Shown here in pieces: positions 1 through 6,979 of a DNA stretch of 16,068 nucleotides. The position numbers were made by a program, and so were the translations under genes. Source of the stretch: Candidatus Lambdaproteobacteria bacterium (lineage in GTDB: Bacteria > SAR324 > NAC60-12); the NCBI GenBank assembly GCA_012964265.1, contig DTUH01000079.1, positions 1 to 16,068 on the forward strand. Direction: 5' to 3'. Position 1 is the stretch's first letter. Each line of letters begins with the position of its first letter. The notes beneath the pieces are model-generated. The model worked only from the letters and a program-made list of their open reading frames with translations, had not been told where the DNA came from and searched no databases.

Positions 1-25
1 ATAGTAAAACATTATTTAAGAAAAT

Positions 26-1852
26 TTAATTAAAATGGGTTTTTAGAGATGCCCAATAATCTGTCCGGAAAACCGGCTGAAATAATTCCTTTCGGTGGGC
101 ACAAACTGGGTCCGCACTACAGGAAGAACAATCAGGATCACTCATTTCCGGACAGCGTTTACGCGAAAAAAAGAAATATTCATCTACAGTGGCCATCGTA
201 CGTGCTGAAAGTTCAGGAAGTTTTTCTACTGCCTGATATACAGCAAAACGAATTTTCCACTCTTCATTTTCAGTAACCAACTCTCTGTTTTCGAGTTTTT
301 TGCGTAATTGTTCATCTTTCACATCCAGCAATCCCATACGCAAATTTGATCTCATACAGTGGTAATCAACGATCGGCGGCAGCGATTCCATGTTTCCAAA
401 TTCAAAATATTTTTCAGGACGATTGTTGAGAACCATTGCCAGCAATGCACTCTTTTTGCGTAAAGGATCTTCACGGTAACCTCCAACGTGATCCAGCATT
501 GACAACAAAGTTGCCAGGGGACTACTTGATTTAGAGGCTGAGGTTAAAATACTTTTAGGTGTCCAGCCGAGTTCAAGCATTGTTTTTCCGTAACGCTTTG
601 CTGCATCGAGATGAAGCTCCAGAGCAGGCATAACATCCTCTTTTTCATCAGAAAGAAACAACTCCCGCATATCATCTAAACTCAAACTGGCCTGCCGTTC
701 TGCTAAAAAAAATTCTGGCTCCACGTCCAGCTTTTGTTTATAGGCCATAAAAAGATAAAAAGCACCTTTCAGTCTGTTTCCACCAATATTGCTGATCAAC
801 GGCAAATGGTAACGCTCTCCTCTGCTGGACCAAAAACTAAACTGCTGCAGAATCGTGACAAAGAAATATTCAACTGTCAAAGGATGATTGAGTAAAGGCA
901 ACGTGTTGTCAATAAAATTGTAATGGCTGTCTGACCCAAATCCGGAAATCAATTTTGCTGTCTGCTGAACCTGATCATGATTGATAAATACATTGTCATC
1001 AGACTGCTTTTCAGTAATTTTTGATTTTATATATAGTTTTTCAGGACCAACACCTGTGATTACTTCGGAAGCCAAAACTGAGGCTGTCATTGCAGCTTTT
1101 ACAGGATGTTCACCATGTGCAATTCCAGCTATCGTAGCTCCGCAAAAAGCATCTCCGGCACCTGTTGGGTCCTGCACCTTTACTTTTTGAGGATCCAGTT
1201 GATATTCATATTTGCCAAGAAAAACAGAAGCTCCGTTTTTTCCTTTTGTGACAAACATATGTTTGCCTGTTGCAACCTCGATTTCAGTATCGTTTGGAAA
1301 AACTGCGCTTTCTTCTTCCTCATTCATGAAAAAAATACTTGTGGCCGCAATAACCTCTTTTATCAATTCCGGACCCTGTTTAATCAGTGGTTTTCCAGTT
1401 CCTGCCGAAATGAGTTTTGCTTTCCGCTGACGACAAATATTTATAAACTCCAGCTGCTTAATTGTGTTACCCAAAGGAACAATATGGACCAGGTCATATT
1501 CAGAGAAATCATCCGGCAAATCATCTGCAACCATAGCTCCTTCCGCGCCAAAAAATGACCGCTTATACTGGGTTTCACCATTTGCATGGACGATATGGAA
1601 ACTTGGCAGTTCTGAAGGATTTACCCGCGGACCAATCCATTTAACATGTGTTGAAAATTCAAGAAGAGCTGCTGGCAGTGGAGACGGAACTGGTGCAAAC
1701 AGTGTAACATCTGCACCGCTTTTCGCCGCCGCAAGTGCGGTATATAATCCGGCTCCTCCAGGAGAAGAATAGTCAATTCCGTTAACAGTGAGGGTATCAA
1801 GGGAAGATCCTCCGATGACAATTATTTTTGCGGATTTACTCATCTTTGTCAT
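26..1852 (-). CDS. PfkB-family (nucleoside) kinase fused to a Qng1/DUF2419-like N-glycosyl hydrolase domain
   Basis: This two-domain protein has about 608 residues. Residues below are numbered from an upstream TTG at 1858; subtract 2 for the ATG at 1852. Residues 10-278 form a ribokinase/PfkB domain, with PGGAGLYTALAAAKSGAD at 33-50 and the C-terminal signature DPTGAGDAFCG at 230-240, whose D236 is the expected catalytic base. Residues ~290-565 resemble, from memory, the queuosine 5'-phosphate hydrolase Qng1 (DUF2419). Shared landmarks are an aromatic FSFW at 340-343, SLDDMREL near 393-400, an MPALE element, GGYREDP at 459-465 followed by RKK, and PIVDY at 495-499. The C-terminus adds C569, C577, C580 and C586, spaced like an iron-sulfur loop. 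The inferred role is nucleoside phosphorylation followed by base release, for example queuosine salvage. ATG 1852 lies 11 bp after the glpQ stop, and ATG 1843 is also possible. The kinase fold is certain, the hydrolase assignment is moderate, and the substrate is a guess. The alternative is an HhH-GPD-like glycosylase domain. Confidence 0.8.
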   Translation of the reverse strand: MTKMSKSAKIIVIGGSSLDTLTVNGIDYSSPGGAGLYTALAAAKSGADVTLFAPVPSPLPAALLEFSTHVKWIGPRVNPSELPSFHIVHANGETQYKRSFFGAEGAMVADDLPDDFSEYDLVHIVPLGNTIKQLEFINICRQRKAKLISAGTGKPLIKQGPELIKEVIAATSIFFMNEEEESAVFPNDTEIEVATGKHMFVTKGKNGASVFLGKYEYQLDPQKVKVQDPTGAGDAFCGATIAGIAHGEHPVKAAMTASVLASEVITGVGPEKLYIKSKITEKQSDDNVFINHDQVQQTAKLISGFGSDSHYNFIDNTLPLLNHPLTVEYFFVTILQQFSFWSSRGERYHLPLISNIGGNRLKGAFYLFMAYKQKLDVEPEFFLAERQASLSLDDMRELFLSDEKEDVMPALELHLDAAKRYGKTMLELGWTPKSILTSASKSSSPLATLLSMLDHVGGYREDPLRKKSALLAMVLNNRPEKYFEFGNMESLPPIVDYHCMRSNLRMGLLDVKDEQLRKKLENRELVTENEEWKIRFAVYQAVEKLPELSARTMATVDEYFFFSRKRCPEMSDPDCSSCSADPVCAHRKELFQPVFRTDYWASLKTHFN

Positions 1853-1863
1853 CTGCAAACAGA

Positions 1864-2886
1864 CTAATATCTGTGTTGAAGAAATGCACGAACCTGATCC
1901 GGAAAATCCGTGAAAACTCCATCTACTTTTGCCTGCATGAACATTATCTCCAGCAGTTCGGCAAAAGAACTACTGAAACCAGGTAAGGCATCCGCCCGAA
2001 TGGTATATGGAAAAACCTTCATTCCCAGGCTATGTGCATCGGAAACAAGTGAAGTAAGTTCTGGATCGGCAAAAAAGCCGTCAGTACCGACTATATGCTC
2101 AATCCAGGGACCAATACCTTCGGCATAAGTGGCAATTTCCGCCAGACCTTCTACAGTACGCAGTTGCTTAAAATCTGCTTCAGAAAGTCTCCAGCGGTTT
2201 TCTCCGATTAATTGGACCAGTTTGAGCTTGGTCTGGAATTCTAAACGAAGTCTTTTCAGCTCCTTTGCACTGAATGATTGTACGTAAATCCGGTCTTCTA
2301 CAGTTTTATAACCAAAGCGTTCAAGAATTTTCATCACAACTGCTGTAAGATCTTTTCCTTGCTGACGATGCCATTCCGGAGCCTTGAGTTCAACAAATAA
2401 ACCAACATTACGCCCTGTACTTTTGTTCATACCCTGGATAAGTTCTATTTCCTCCTGCAGGCTGATTATTTTAAAAAGTACTGACTTCCTGGGGAAGCGC
2501 AGAGGGTATTTGGCTATAGAACCGGAGGATTTGCTGCGCTCATGGACACTAAGCTTTTTAAGCTCTGCAAGTGTGAAATCAATGGCATAATATTTTCCGT
2601 TTTTACGGTTTCGTCCGGGAAAAAGATCATGAACGTTGGTGGTGGCATCAAGAGTAAGATCATGCAGAACCACAGGCTGATTGTCACTGCTGAGAATTAC
2701 GTCCTGCTCAATGAAATCTGCTCCTTGACCGTGCGCGAGAGCAACAGCAGCCAGCGTGTGTTCAGGAAGGTAGCCCGAGGCACCTCTGTGGGCTAACACT
2801 AGCGGGATGTTGGTTTTGAGTTCCTGTCCCGAAATACCTGTATTCCACATGATCAGAGTCAGGAAAACAAGTAATTTTTTTTGCAT
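1864..2886 (-). CDS. glpQ: Periplasmic glycerophosphodiester phosphodiesterase (GlpQ type)
   Basis: The protein has 340 residues and hydrolyses deacylated phospholipids (glycerophosphodiesters) to glycerol 3-phosphate and an alcohol. Residues 1-20 form a signal peptide (MQKK, hydrophobic core, ISGQ), so the enzyme should act in the periplasm. The GDPD metal and catalytic residues are visible: HRGASG at 33-38 (H33, R34), PEHT with E42, EQD at 60-62 and HD at 75-76. Further on, elements typical of the GlpQ branch follow in order: FPGR with YYAIDFTL, VQSF, TYAEGIGP, and the C-terminal GVFTDFPD. The length is close to Escherichia coli GlpQ (358). The start is ATG 2886 after AGAAG; the open frame continues upstream to 3006, but that part is only translated tRNA-Leu. 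The gene begins 16 bp after the tRNA and is followed 11 bp later by the kinase-hydrolase fusion, so the three are probably cotranscribed. Confidence 0.95.
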   Translation of the reverse strand: MQKKLLVFLTLIMWNTGISGQELKTNIPLVLAHRGASGYLPEHTLAAVALAHGQGADFIEQDVILSSDNQPVVLHDLTLDATTNVHDLFPGRNRKNGKYYAIDFTLAELKKLSVHERSKSSGSIAKYPLRFPRKSVLFKIISLQEEIELIQGMNKSTGRNVGLFVELKAPEWHRQQGKDLTAVVMKILERFGYKTVEDRIYVQSFSAKELKRLRLEFQTKLKLVQLIGENRWRLSEADFKQLRTVEGLAEIATYAEGIGPWIEHIVGTDGFFADPELTSLVSDAHSLGMKVFPYTIRADALPGFSSSFAELLEIMFMQAKVDGVFTDFPDQVRAFLQHRY

Positions 2887-2902
2887 CTTCTGTTTTAAAT
2901 CG

Positions 2903-2987
2903 TGGTGCGAGAAGGGGGACTCGAACCCCCACACCTTTCGGCACCAGATCCTAAATCTGGCGTGTCTACCAATTCCACCACTCTCGC
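2903..2987 (-). tRNA. tRNA-Leu (anticodon UAG), CCA encoded
   Basis: The minus strand gives GCGAGAG at the 5' end, pairing with TTCTCGC at the 3' end (last pair G-U), then discriminator A and an encoded CCA. The D arm contains GGTAGACACG. The anticodon stem is CCAGA/TCTGG around loop TTTAGGA, giving anticodon TAG, which reads CUN leucine codons. A short class II variable arm (around GCCGAAAGGTG) and the T arm GGGGG-TTCGAGT-CCCCC complete the molecule at 85 nt. It directly precedes glpQ. Confidence 0.97.
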
Positions 2988-2996
2988 GGAGAGTAT

Positions 2997-3025
2997 ATAC
3001 TAACACTTTAACTCATTAATGTCGA
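2997..3025 (-). promoter_or_regulatory. Probable sigma70-type promoter for tRNA-Leu/glpQ
   Basis: On the minus strand, TCGACA (five of six matches to TTGACA) lies 17 bp before TAGTAT (four of six to TATAAT). The -10 box ends 9 bp before the mature tRNA 5' end, which would start transcription at or just before the tRNA. The boxes were found by eye, so this is a prediction. Confidence 0.5.
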
Positions 3026-3038
3026 TATTTAGCAACGG

Positions 3039-3464
3039 TTAATCGTTGTCCGAGCCGCGATTTAGTATCTTGAAATGAAAGTCCATTTTAACGCCTTCAC
3101 CTCCGGAATTTCCCCACTTCAAACAATAATATGCCCTCTTTTCTGACTGGAATGTATTTTCCATTTCAGTGATTGAATCTTCCTTCACAGGATAATATTG
3201 TTCACCTTCCTCGTGATAGTGGATATTAAACGCCAAAGCAGCATTTGAATTAAAACCATATTGAAGTTGTTGTGCGGGACTAAGATCAACACACTTTTCA
3301 TAATAGCGTTTCGGCAACAGAGTTATAGCCGCTTTTTCTTCATTTTTTGTGGATAAATTATGTGGAGTTCTACCTTCATACTTTTCTTCAACCCAGATAG
3401 TAAAATAATAGAGCAGGAAACCTGCTATTGCAAAAGAGATTGAATATCGTTTAAGAAATTCCAT
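3039..3464 (-). CDS. Membrane-anchored small protein of unknown function (GOLD-like pattern)
   Basis: The 141-residue protein has a short basic N-terminus, one hydrophobic segment at about residues 9-24, and then a soluble domain that by charge and topology probably faces the periplasm. The soluble part has an ordered set of landmarks: YYEKC with C58, PAQQLQYGFNS at 63-73, FNIHYH at 79-84, YYPV at 90-93, and YYCLKWGNSG with C114 at 112-121. The two cysteines could form a disulfide. The alternating hydrophobic pattern suggests a compact beta-sandwich, loosely like GOLD-type domains, but that is only an impression. I do not recognise a function. It lies between the tRNA-Leu promoter and the uridine-kinase-like gene, on the same strand as both, and the 78 bp upstream of its start leave room for its own promoter. 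Confidence 0.75.
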   Translation of the reverse strand: MEFLKRYSISFAIAGFLLYYFTIWVEEKYEGRTPHNLSTKNEEKAAITLLPKRYYEKCVDLSPAQQLQYGFNSNAALAFNIHYHEEGEQYYPVKEDSITEMENTFQSEKRAYYCLKWGNSGGEGVKMDFHFKILNRGSDND

Positions 3465-3542
3465 TCAGGTTGTTGATAATAGTATGGAAGGTAAGATAGC
3501 TCGAAAAAAATTTCCAATTACAAACAAAAGCAATATGATAAT

Positions 3543-4136
3543 TTACAGCTTTTTATTAAGCAAAAAATCATCTACAAATTCATCAAGAGGACTATCGTAA
3601 TTATTTTTGACAATTATATTCGCATACTGTTTTGTAGGCTCAATATGTTCAAAATAGGCTGGTCTTACAAACTTCAGGTATTGCTTCAGGCGGTACTCTG
3701 CCGTTACATCGAAATTTTTAATATCTCTCAAACACATTCGGCAAATTGCCACATCCAAAGGTGACTCCATGTAGAAGGAATACGACAATAATTTCCGGAT
3801 TCTTGAATGCAGTAAAACATGCAAACCTTCAATAATCAAATACTCCTCTGGATCAATCTCAGAAAAACTCGTCTTTCTTTTTCCTGATACGTAACCAAAA
3901 TGTGGCATATGTACTGATTTTCCTGAAATTAAACATTCCAGATGCTCATGATACAGATCAAAATCGAAAGCCTGGGGGCCGTCAAAATCATATTGATCTG
4001 AGGGAATATTATCAGGGCGGTCGAAGTAGTAACTGTCCAATGGCAGCACCACTGTTTTGGATAAACGCTCAACCAGCAAATTGGCAAAAAATGTTTTCCC
4101 ACAGCCAGAGCCGCCGGTTACGGCAATGATTTTCAT
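3543..4136 (-). CDS. Uridine kinase-like P-loop nucleoside kinase
   Basis: The 197-residue cytoplasmic protein is of the uridine kinase/phosphoribulokinase family, which phosphorylates uridine or cytidine (or a related small molecule) with a nucleoside triphosphate. Visible motifs are the Walker A loop GGSGCGKT at 8-15, the family element PLDSYYFD near 36-43, DFDGPQAFDFDLY, IIEGLHVL (the Walker-B-like EG strand), RMCLRDI in the lid region, and a C-terminal HIEPTKQYANIIV matching the conserved EP-x-K-x-YAD-x-I block. It is slightly shorter than E. coli Udk (213). Its ATG overlaps the TGA of the upstream exported-protein gene (ATGA at 4136-4133), indicating translational coupling. Uridine as substrate is likely but not proven, so no symbol is given. 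Confidence 0.85.
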   Translation of the reverse strand: MKIIAVTGGSGCGKTFFANLLVERLSKTVVLPLDSYYFDRPDNIPSDQYDFDGPQAFDFDLYHEHLECLISGKSVHMPHFGYVSGKRKTSFSEIDPEEYLIIEGLHVLLHSRIRKLLSYSFYMESPLDVAICRMCLRDIKNFDVTAEYRLKQYLKFVRPAYFEHIEPTKQYANIIVKNNYDSPLDEFVDDFLLNKKL

Positions 4137-4570
4137 TTTTCTTCTGCTCCTATAAAGGTACTTTTATTTTTCAAGGCGTCTAAATCGCTGGTTTCACCAC
4201 TTTCCAATTCTTCTGCAATATCCATTACAGTTAGATATCGCTCAAGCGGTTTCAATCTTTTTTTGGCTAAGGCATTTTTTTTCTGCCGCAACTTTTCCTG
4301 TTCCAGAAAATCCCAAACATGCACCACCTTACCCTTGCGAGTAACCGTAATCTCCCGTATTTCTTTTTCAGTAAAACCGGATTTCGAGGCTGCATCCAGT
4401 AAGGTTTTCATTTCTGCTAAAAACTTTTGCCTCTCTTTTTCTGCTTTGATAGCTTTCTCATCTTCTTGGTTGTAATTCTGGGCTGAGACTTGCTGAAGTG
4501 AAAAGACAGTATACTGACAGAATATAAAGGCTGACAGAATTAAAAACGGGAACAAAATTCGTTGCATCAC
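4133..4570 (-). CDS. Exported charged protein of unknown function
   Basis: The 145-residue protein has a clear signal peptide: MMQR, a hydrophobic stretch to about residue 24, then QQVSAQ, a plausible type I cleavage site. The mature part is rich in Lys, Glu and Arg with long helical runs (EDEKAIKAEKERQKFLAEMK and LEQEKLRQKKNALAKKRLK), suggesting a coiled coil. Between these runs lies a short segment, SGFTEKEIREITVTRKGKVV, that looks like a small ordered element. I do not recognise a family. Its stop overlaps the start of the kinase gene downstream, so the two are coexpressed, although one product is exported and the other cytoplasmic. It is transcribed divergently from the TPR lipoprotein gene. 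Confidence 0.75.
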   Translation of the reverse strand: MMQRILFPFLILSAFIFCQYTVFSLQQVSAQNYNQEDEKAIKAEKERQKFLAEMKTLLDAASKSGFTEKEIREITVTRKGKVVHVWDFLEQEKLRQKKNALAKKRLKPLERYLTVMDIAEELESGETSDLDALKNKSTFIGAEEK

Positions 4571-4757
4571 AATGATTTTGAGTATGAATTATGCATGATT
4601 GTTTTCCGGTAAAGAGGAAACGCAAAACCTTCTTGGATTATCATGCAATCCCTGAGCAAAATTGATCTTGGCTACCCAGCCCACTCTCTGAGTCTGCTAT
4701 TTAAGTTTAACTTTTTACAGAATTTTACTGCTTGTCACCATTTCTATCGAATTTTCA
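4571..4757. other. Divergent intergenic region, no gene seen
   Basis: This 187 bp separates the minus-strand exported-protein operon from the plus-strand TPR lipoprotein gene and must hold both promoters. It contains TGCATGAT at about 4593-4600 and its inverse ATCATGCA at about 4639-4646, and a small hairpin GGATT/AATCC at about 4634-4650. These could be an operator, but the match is short. No convincing promoter pair was found by eye. Confidence 0.4.
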
Positions 4758-5339
4758 GTGTATCTTAAATCAATAATTCTTCAATCTAGATTTTTACTGT
4801 TGCTCCTTTTTCCAGTGATTTTTGTGGCTTGCACTGATGATGTGCAAATTCAAAAATCTGCATTACGCTATTTCAATGAAGGCAACTCGGCTCTTAAGCA
4901 TCGGGATTACCAAGTTGCAATTTGGAACTACCAGAAGGCTATCAGTTTAGACAGTGAATCCCCAAATTTTCATTACAATCTTGGCTTAACCTACTATGAA
5001 ATAGGAAACTACAGCGAGTCTATTGATTCCTTCAAACGTGTAGAATTACTTGTCCCCAGCCAATCAGACACATATTACAATCTCGCACTTGCGCACTATA
5101 AAATGTCCAACAGCCGTTTGGCAGACATTTACTACAATCGCTACCAGGACATGTTGAGCTTGAAAAAAGCTCAGGAACGCTTGGTCGAAGTCCGAAAGGA
5201 GCAAGAAAGAGAAGCCCGTATTGCTGAGTCTGATTCCAAACAAAAAGTAATAAAAAGAAGTTCTACCGGGTCGAAAAATAAATCCAGCTCCAAAAATAAT
5301 ACCCGTCAAGGTAAATCAGAAGTTCCCAATTGGGAATGA
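4758..5339 (+). CDS. TPR-repeat lipoprotein
   Basis: The protein has 193 residues. Residues 1-25 form a lipoprotein signal with basic residues K4 and R11, a hydrophobic core LLLLLFPVIFVA and the lipobox FVAC (C25). The residue after the cysteine is Thr, not the Asp inner-membrane retention signal, so outer-membrane anchoring is likely. Three tetratricopeptide repeats follow at about 35-68, 69-102 and 103-136, with typical elements such as YFNEGNSALKHRDYQVAIWN and YYNLALAHYK. A charged helix (~137-160) and a Ser/Lys/Asn-rich, probably disordered tail end the protein. TPR lipoproteins usually act as scaffolds in envelope assembly; no partner is evident here. The start is GTG 4758, without a clear Shine-Dalgarno site; it is the only start that keeps the full n-region of the signal peptide. 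Confidence 0.85.
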   Translation: MYLKSIILQSRFLLLLLFPVIFVACTDDVQIQKSALRYFNEGNSALKHRDYQVAIWNYQKAISLDSESPNFHYNLGLTYYEIGNYSESIDSFKRVELLVPSQSDTYYNLALAHYKMSNSRLADIYYNRYQDMLSLKKAQERLVEVRKEQEREARIAESDSKQKVIKRSSTGSKNKSSSKNNTRQGKSEVPNWE

Positions 5340-5540
5340 GCGTAGAACCTACCACAGTAGGCTCTGTCTAATTTAATTCAACTTTCCTGAAGTTCGCCAC
5401 AAAGCACCCTGCTGCAATTCCATACCGATTTCTTTCCGCACTGCTCAACAAATTGATTCCTTGAGTCTTTGAGTTTGAAGAGCTACCATTAGGGACTTAG
5501 TACTTGCTGCCCTCCTGAAACTTTAAGTACATCAGAATTA

Positions 5541-6740
5541 ATGTCAACAATACAGAAAAATTATCTTCATCAATTTGAGCTTAAATATGGGAGCAATCCT
5601 CACCAAAAACCTGCCACGATTTATTCTTTGAATGGAGATGATTTACCCTTTTCTGTACTGAACGGTCAACCGGGATACATCAATTTGCTGGATGCTCTCA
5701 ATGCGTGGCAGCTGGTACTGGAGCTTGACGAAGCTCTGGGACTTCCGGCAGCAACTTCTTTCAAACACGTCAGCCCTGCGGGTGCCGCAGTAAATGTGCC
5801 TCTGGATGAAACTTTGCGCGAAGTTTATGACTGTCAAAACAAGGAACTTTCGCCACTGGCAACAGCATACATAAGGGCCCGTGGAGCGGACCCTTTGTCA
5901 TCTTTTGGAGATTTTATCGCACTCAGTCGAATTGTTGATGTTTACACCGCAGAGTTTATCCGGAAAGTAGTGTCAGATGGAATAATTGCACCCGGATATG
6001 ATGAGGATGCACTAAAAATATTAAAAGAAAAAAAAGGCGGGAAATACATAATTTTGCAAGCCGATTCGGAATTTAAATCTCCAGAACATGAATTCCGGGA
6101 AGTTGCCGGAGTAGTCTTTTCACAACTGCGTAACACAATAAAAATCAACGAAAAATCTTTATTGAAAAAAGTTGTCACTAAAAACACAGCTTTGCCGAAT
6201 GCAGCTCGACGTGATTTGGTGCTGGCCTCAATTACCTTAAAATATACTCAATCGAATTCAGTGGCATATGCCCTGGATGGTCAAATGATCGGTATTGGCG
6301 CCGGTCAGCAAAGTCGCGTGGACTGCACCAAACTGGCGGGACGCAAGACTGAAACGTGGTTTTTGCGACAGCATCCTAGAGTTCGGAATTTGCCTTTTCA
6401 TGAAAAAATTGGAAGTGTTGAAAGGACAAATGCACGTATCCTTTGCATTGAAGGAGGCATGACCGCGCCGGAACAACGCTCCTGGAAAAGTCTGTTAAGT
6501 GTTACTGCTGAAGCACTTTCCGTGGTAGAAAAAGAAAAATGGCTAACTAAACTTGAGGGGGTCAGTTTGTCCTCAGATGCTTTTTTCCCCTTCCGCGATA
6601 ATATTGACCAAGCATCTAAACGCGGAGTATACTATGTTGTTCAGCCGGGCGGCAGCAATCGTGACGAAGAAGTCATATCTGCAACTGACGAATATGGAAT
6701 GGTGATGCTATTTTCCGGAATACGGCTCTTTCATCATTGA
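5541..6740 (+). CDS. Stand-alone AICAR transformylase (purine biosynthesis)
   Basis: The 399-residue cytoplasmic enzyme transfers a formyl group from 10-formyl-tetrahydrofolate to AICAR, giving FAICAR, the penultimate step of IMP synthesis. Family motifs are KYGSNPHQ at 15-22, SFKHVSPAGAA at 73-83 (K75 and H76 match the catalytic Lys-His pair), RGADPLSSFGDFIALS at 114-129, LKYTQSNSV at 233-241, IGIGAGQQSRVDC near 250-262, and the C-terminal PFRDNIDQA and VQPGGSNRDEEVI. The usual bifunctional PurH (about 530 residues) begins with an MGS-like IMP cyclohydrolase domain; it is missing here, and no reading frame for it lies upstream. It therefore resembles the short form, and cyclisation must be encoded elsewhere. 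No obvious Shine-Dalgarno precedes ATG 5541. Confidence 0.92.
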   Translation: MSTIQKNYLHQFELKYGSNPHQKPATIYSLNGDDLPFSVLNGQPGYINLLDALNAWQLVLELDEALGLPAATSFKHVSPAGAAVNVPLDETLREVYDCQNKELSPLATAYIRARGADPLSSFGDFIALSRIVDVYTAEFIRKVVSDGIIAPGYDEDALKILKEKKGGKYIILQADSEFKSPEHEFREVAGVVFSQLRNTIKINEKSLLKKVVTKNTALPNAARRDLVLASITLKYTQSNSVAYALDGQMIGIGAGQQSRVDCTKLAGRKTETWFLRQHPRVRNLPFHEKIGSVERTNARILCIEGGMTAPEQRSWKSLLSVTAEALSVVEKEKWLTKLEGVSLSSDAFFPFRDNIDQASKRGVYYVVQPGGSNRDEEVISATDEYGMVMLFSGIRLFHH

Positions 6741-6979
6741 CGGTCCGGCAAAAGACCGAAATCTACACAGTCCTTGCGACTGTATGTCCTGTCCTCTAGA
6801 GCGTAGAAAGATATCTTTCTGATAATGTAGTAGATTTTGCAAGATTTCTCGCTTCGTTCGAAATGCCGCGGTTTTAGGACCTTTGATGACAGCATCATTG
6901 TTGATTGTTTTTGATTTACAAATGGCCACAAAAAAACACAATACTGTATAAGAAATACAAATTTTAATCAAGAGACATT
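6741..6979. other. Intergenic region with hairpins, no gene
   Basis: This 239 bp between the AICAR transformylase and GST-like genes holds several small structures but no credible reading frame. Directly after the stop is CGGTC/GACCG (6741-6758, 8-nt loop). Next is ACAGTC-CTTGC-GACTGT (6767-6783, perfect 6-bp stem). Then comes the 16-bp perfect palindrome AGAAAGATATCTTTCT (6805-6820), and then a repeat-like element at 6841-6866. None is followed by a T run, so an intrinsic terminator is not supported. A TATAAG at 6947-6952, with TGGCCA 18 bp upstream, could be the GST promoter. Confidence 0.45.
6841..6866. repeat. Possible copy of a dispersed intergenic repeat
   Basis: The core GATTTCTCGCTTCGTTCGAA (6843-6862) contains an imperfect inverted repeat (TTTC and GAAA ends, CGCTTCG centre). 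From memory it resembles a short repeat common between genes in many bacteria, which when translated gives peptides such as HFERSEKS. Only one copy is in this window, so its repeat status is inferred from recall. Confidence 0.3.

Noticed and set aside
1106..1558. 150-codon open frame on the plus strand
   Set aside because: It is antisense to the kinase domain whose motifs are unambiguous.
2887..3006. 40-residue N-terminal extension of GlpQ
   Set aside because: It is the translation of tRNA-Leu in the same frame; the real start at 2886 gives a perfect signal peptide.
5340..5540. Terminator or small RNA between the TPR lipoprotein and AICAR transformylase genes
   Set aside because: Only a 5-bp hairpin (CCTAC/GTAGG) followed by a weakly T-rich stretch is visible; no coding or RNA signal could be supported in these 201 bp.
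6805..6820. Perfect 16-bp palindrome as an intrinsic terminator
   Set aside because: It is AT-rich, with no T tract after it; at most it is an operator-like site.
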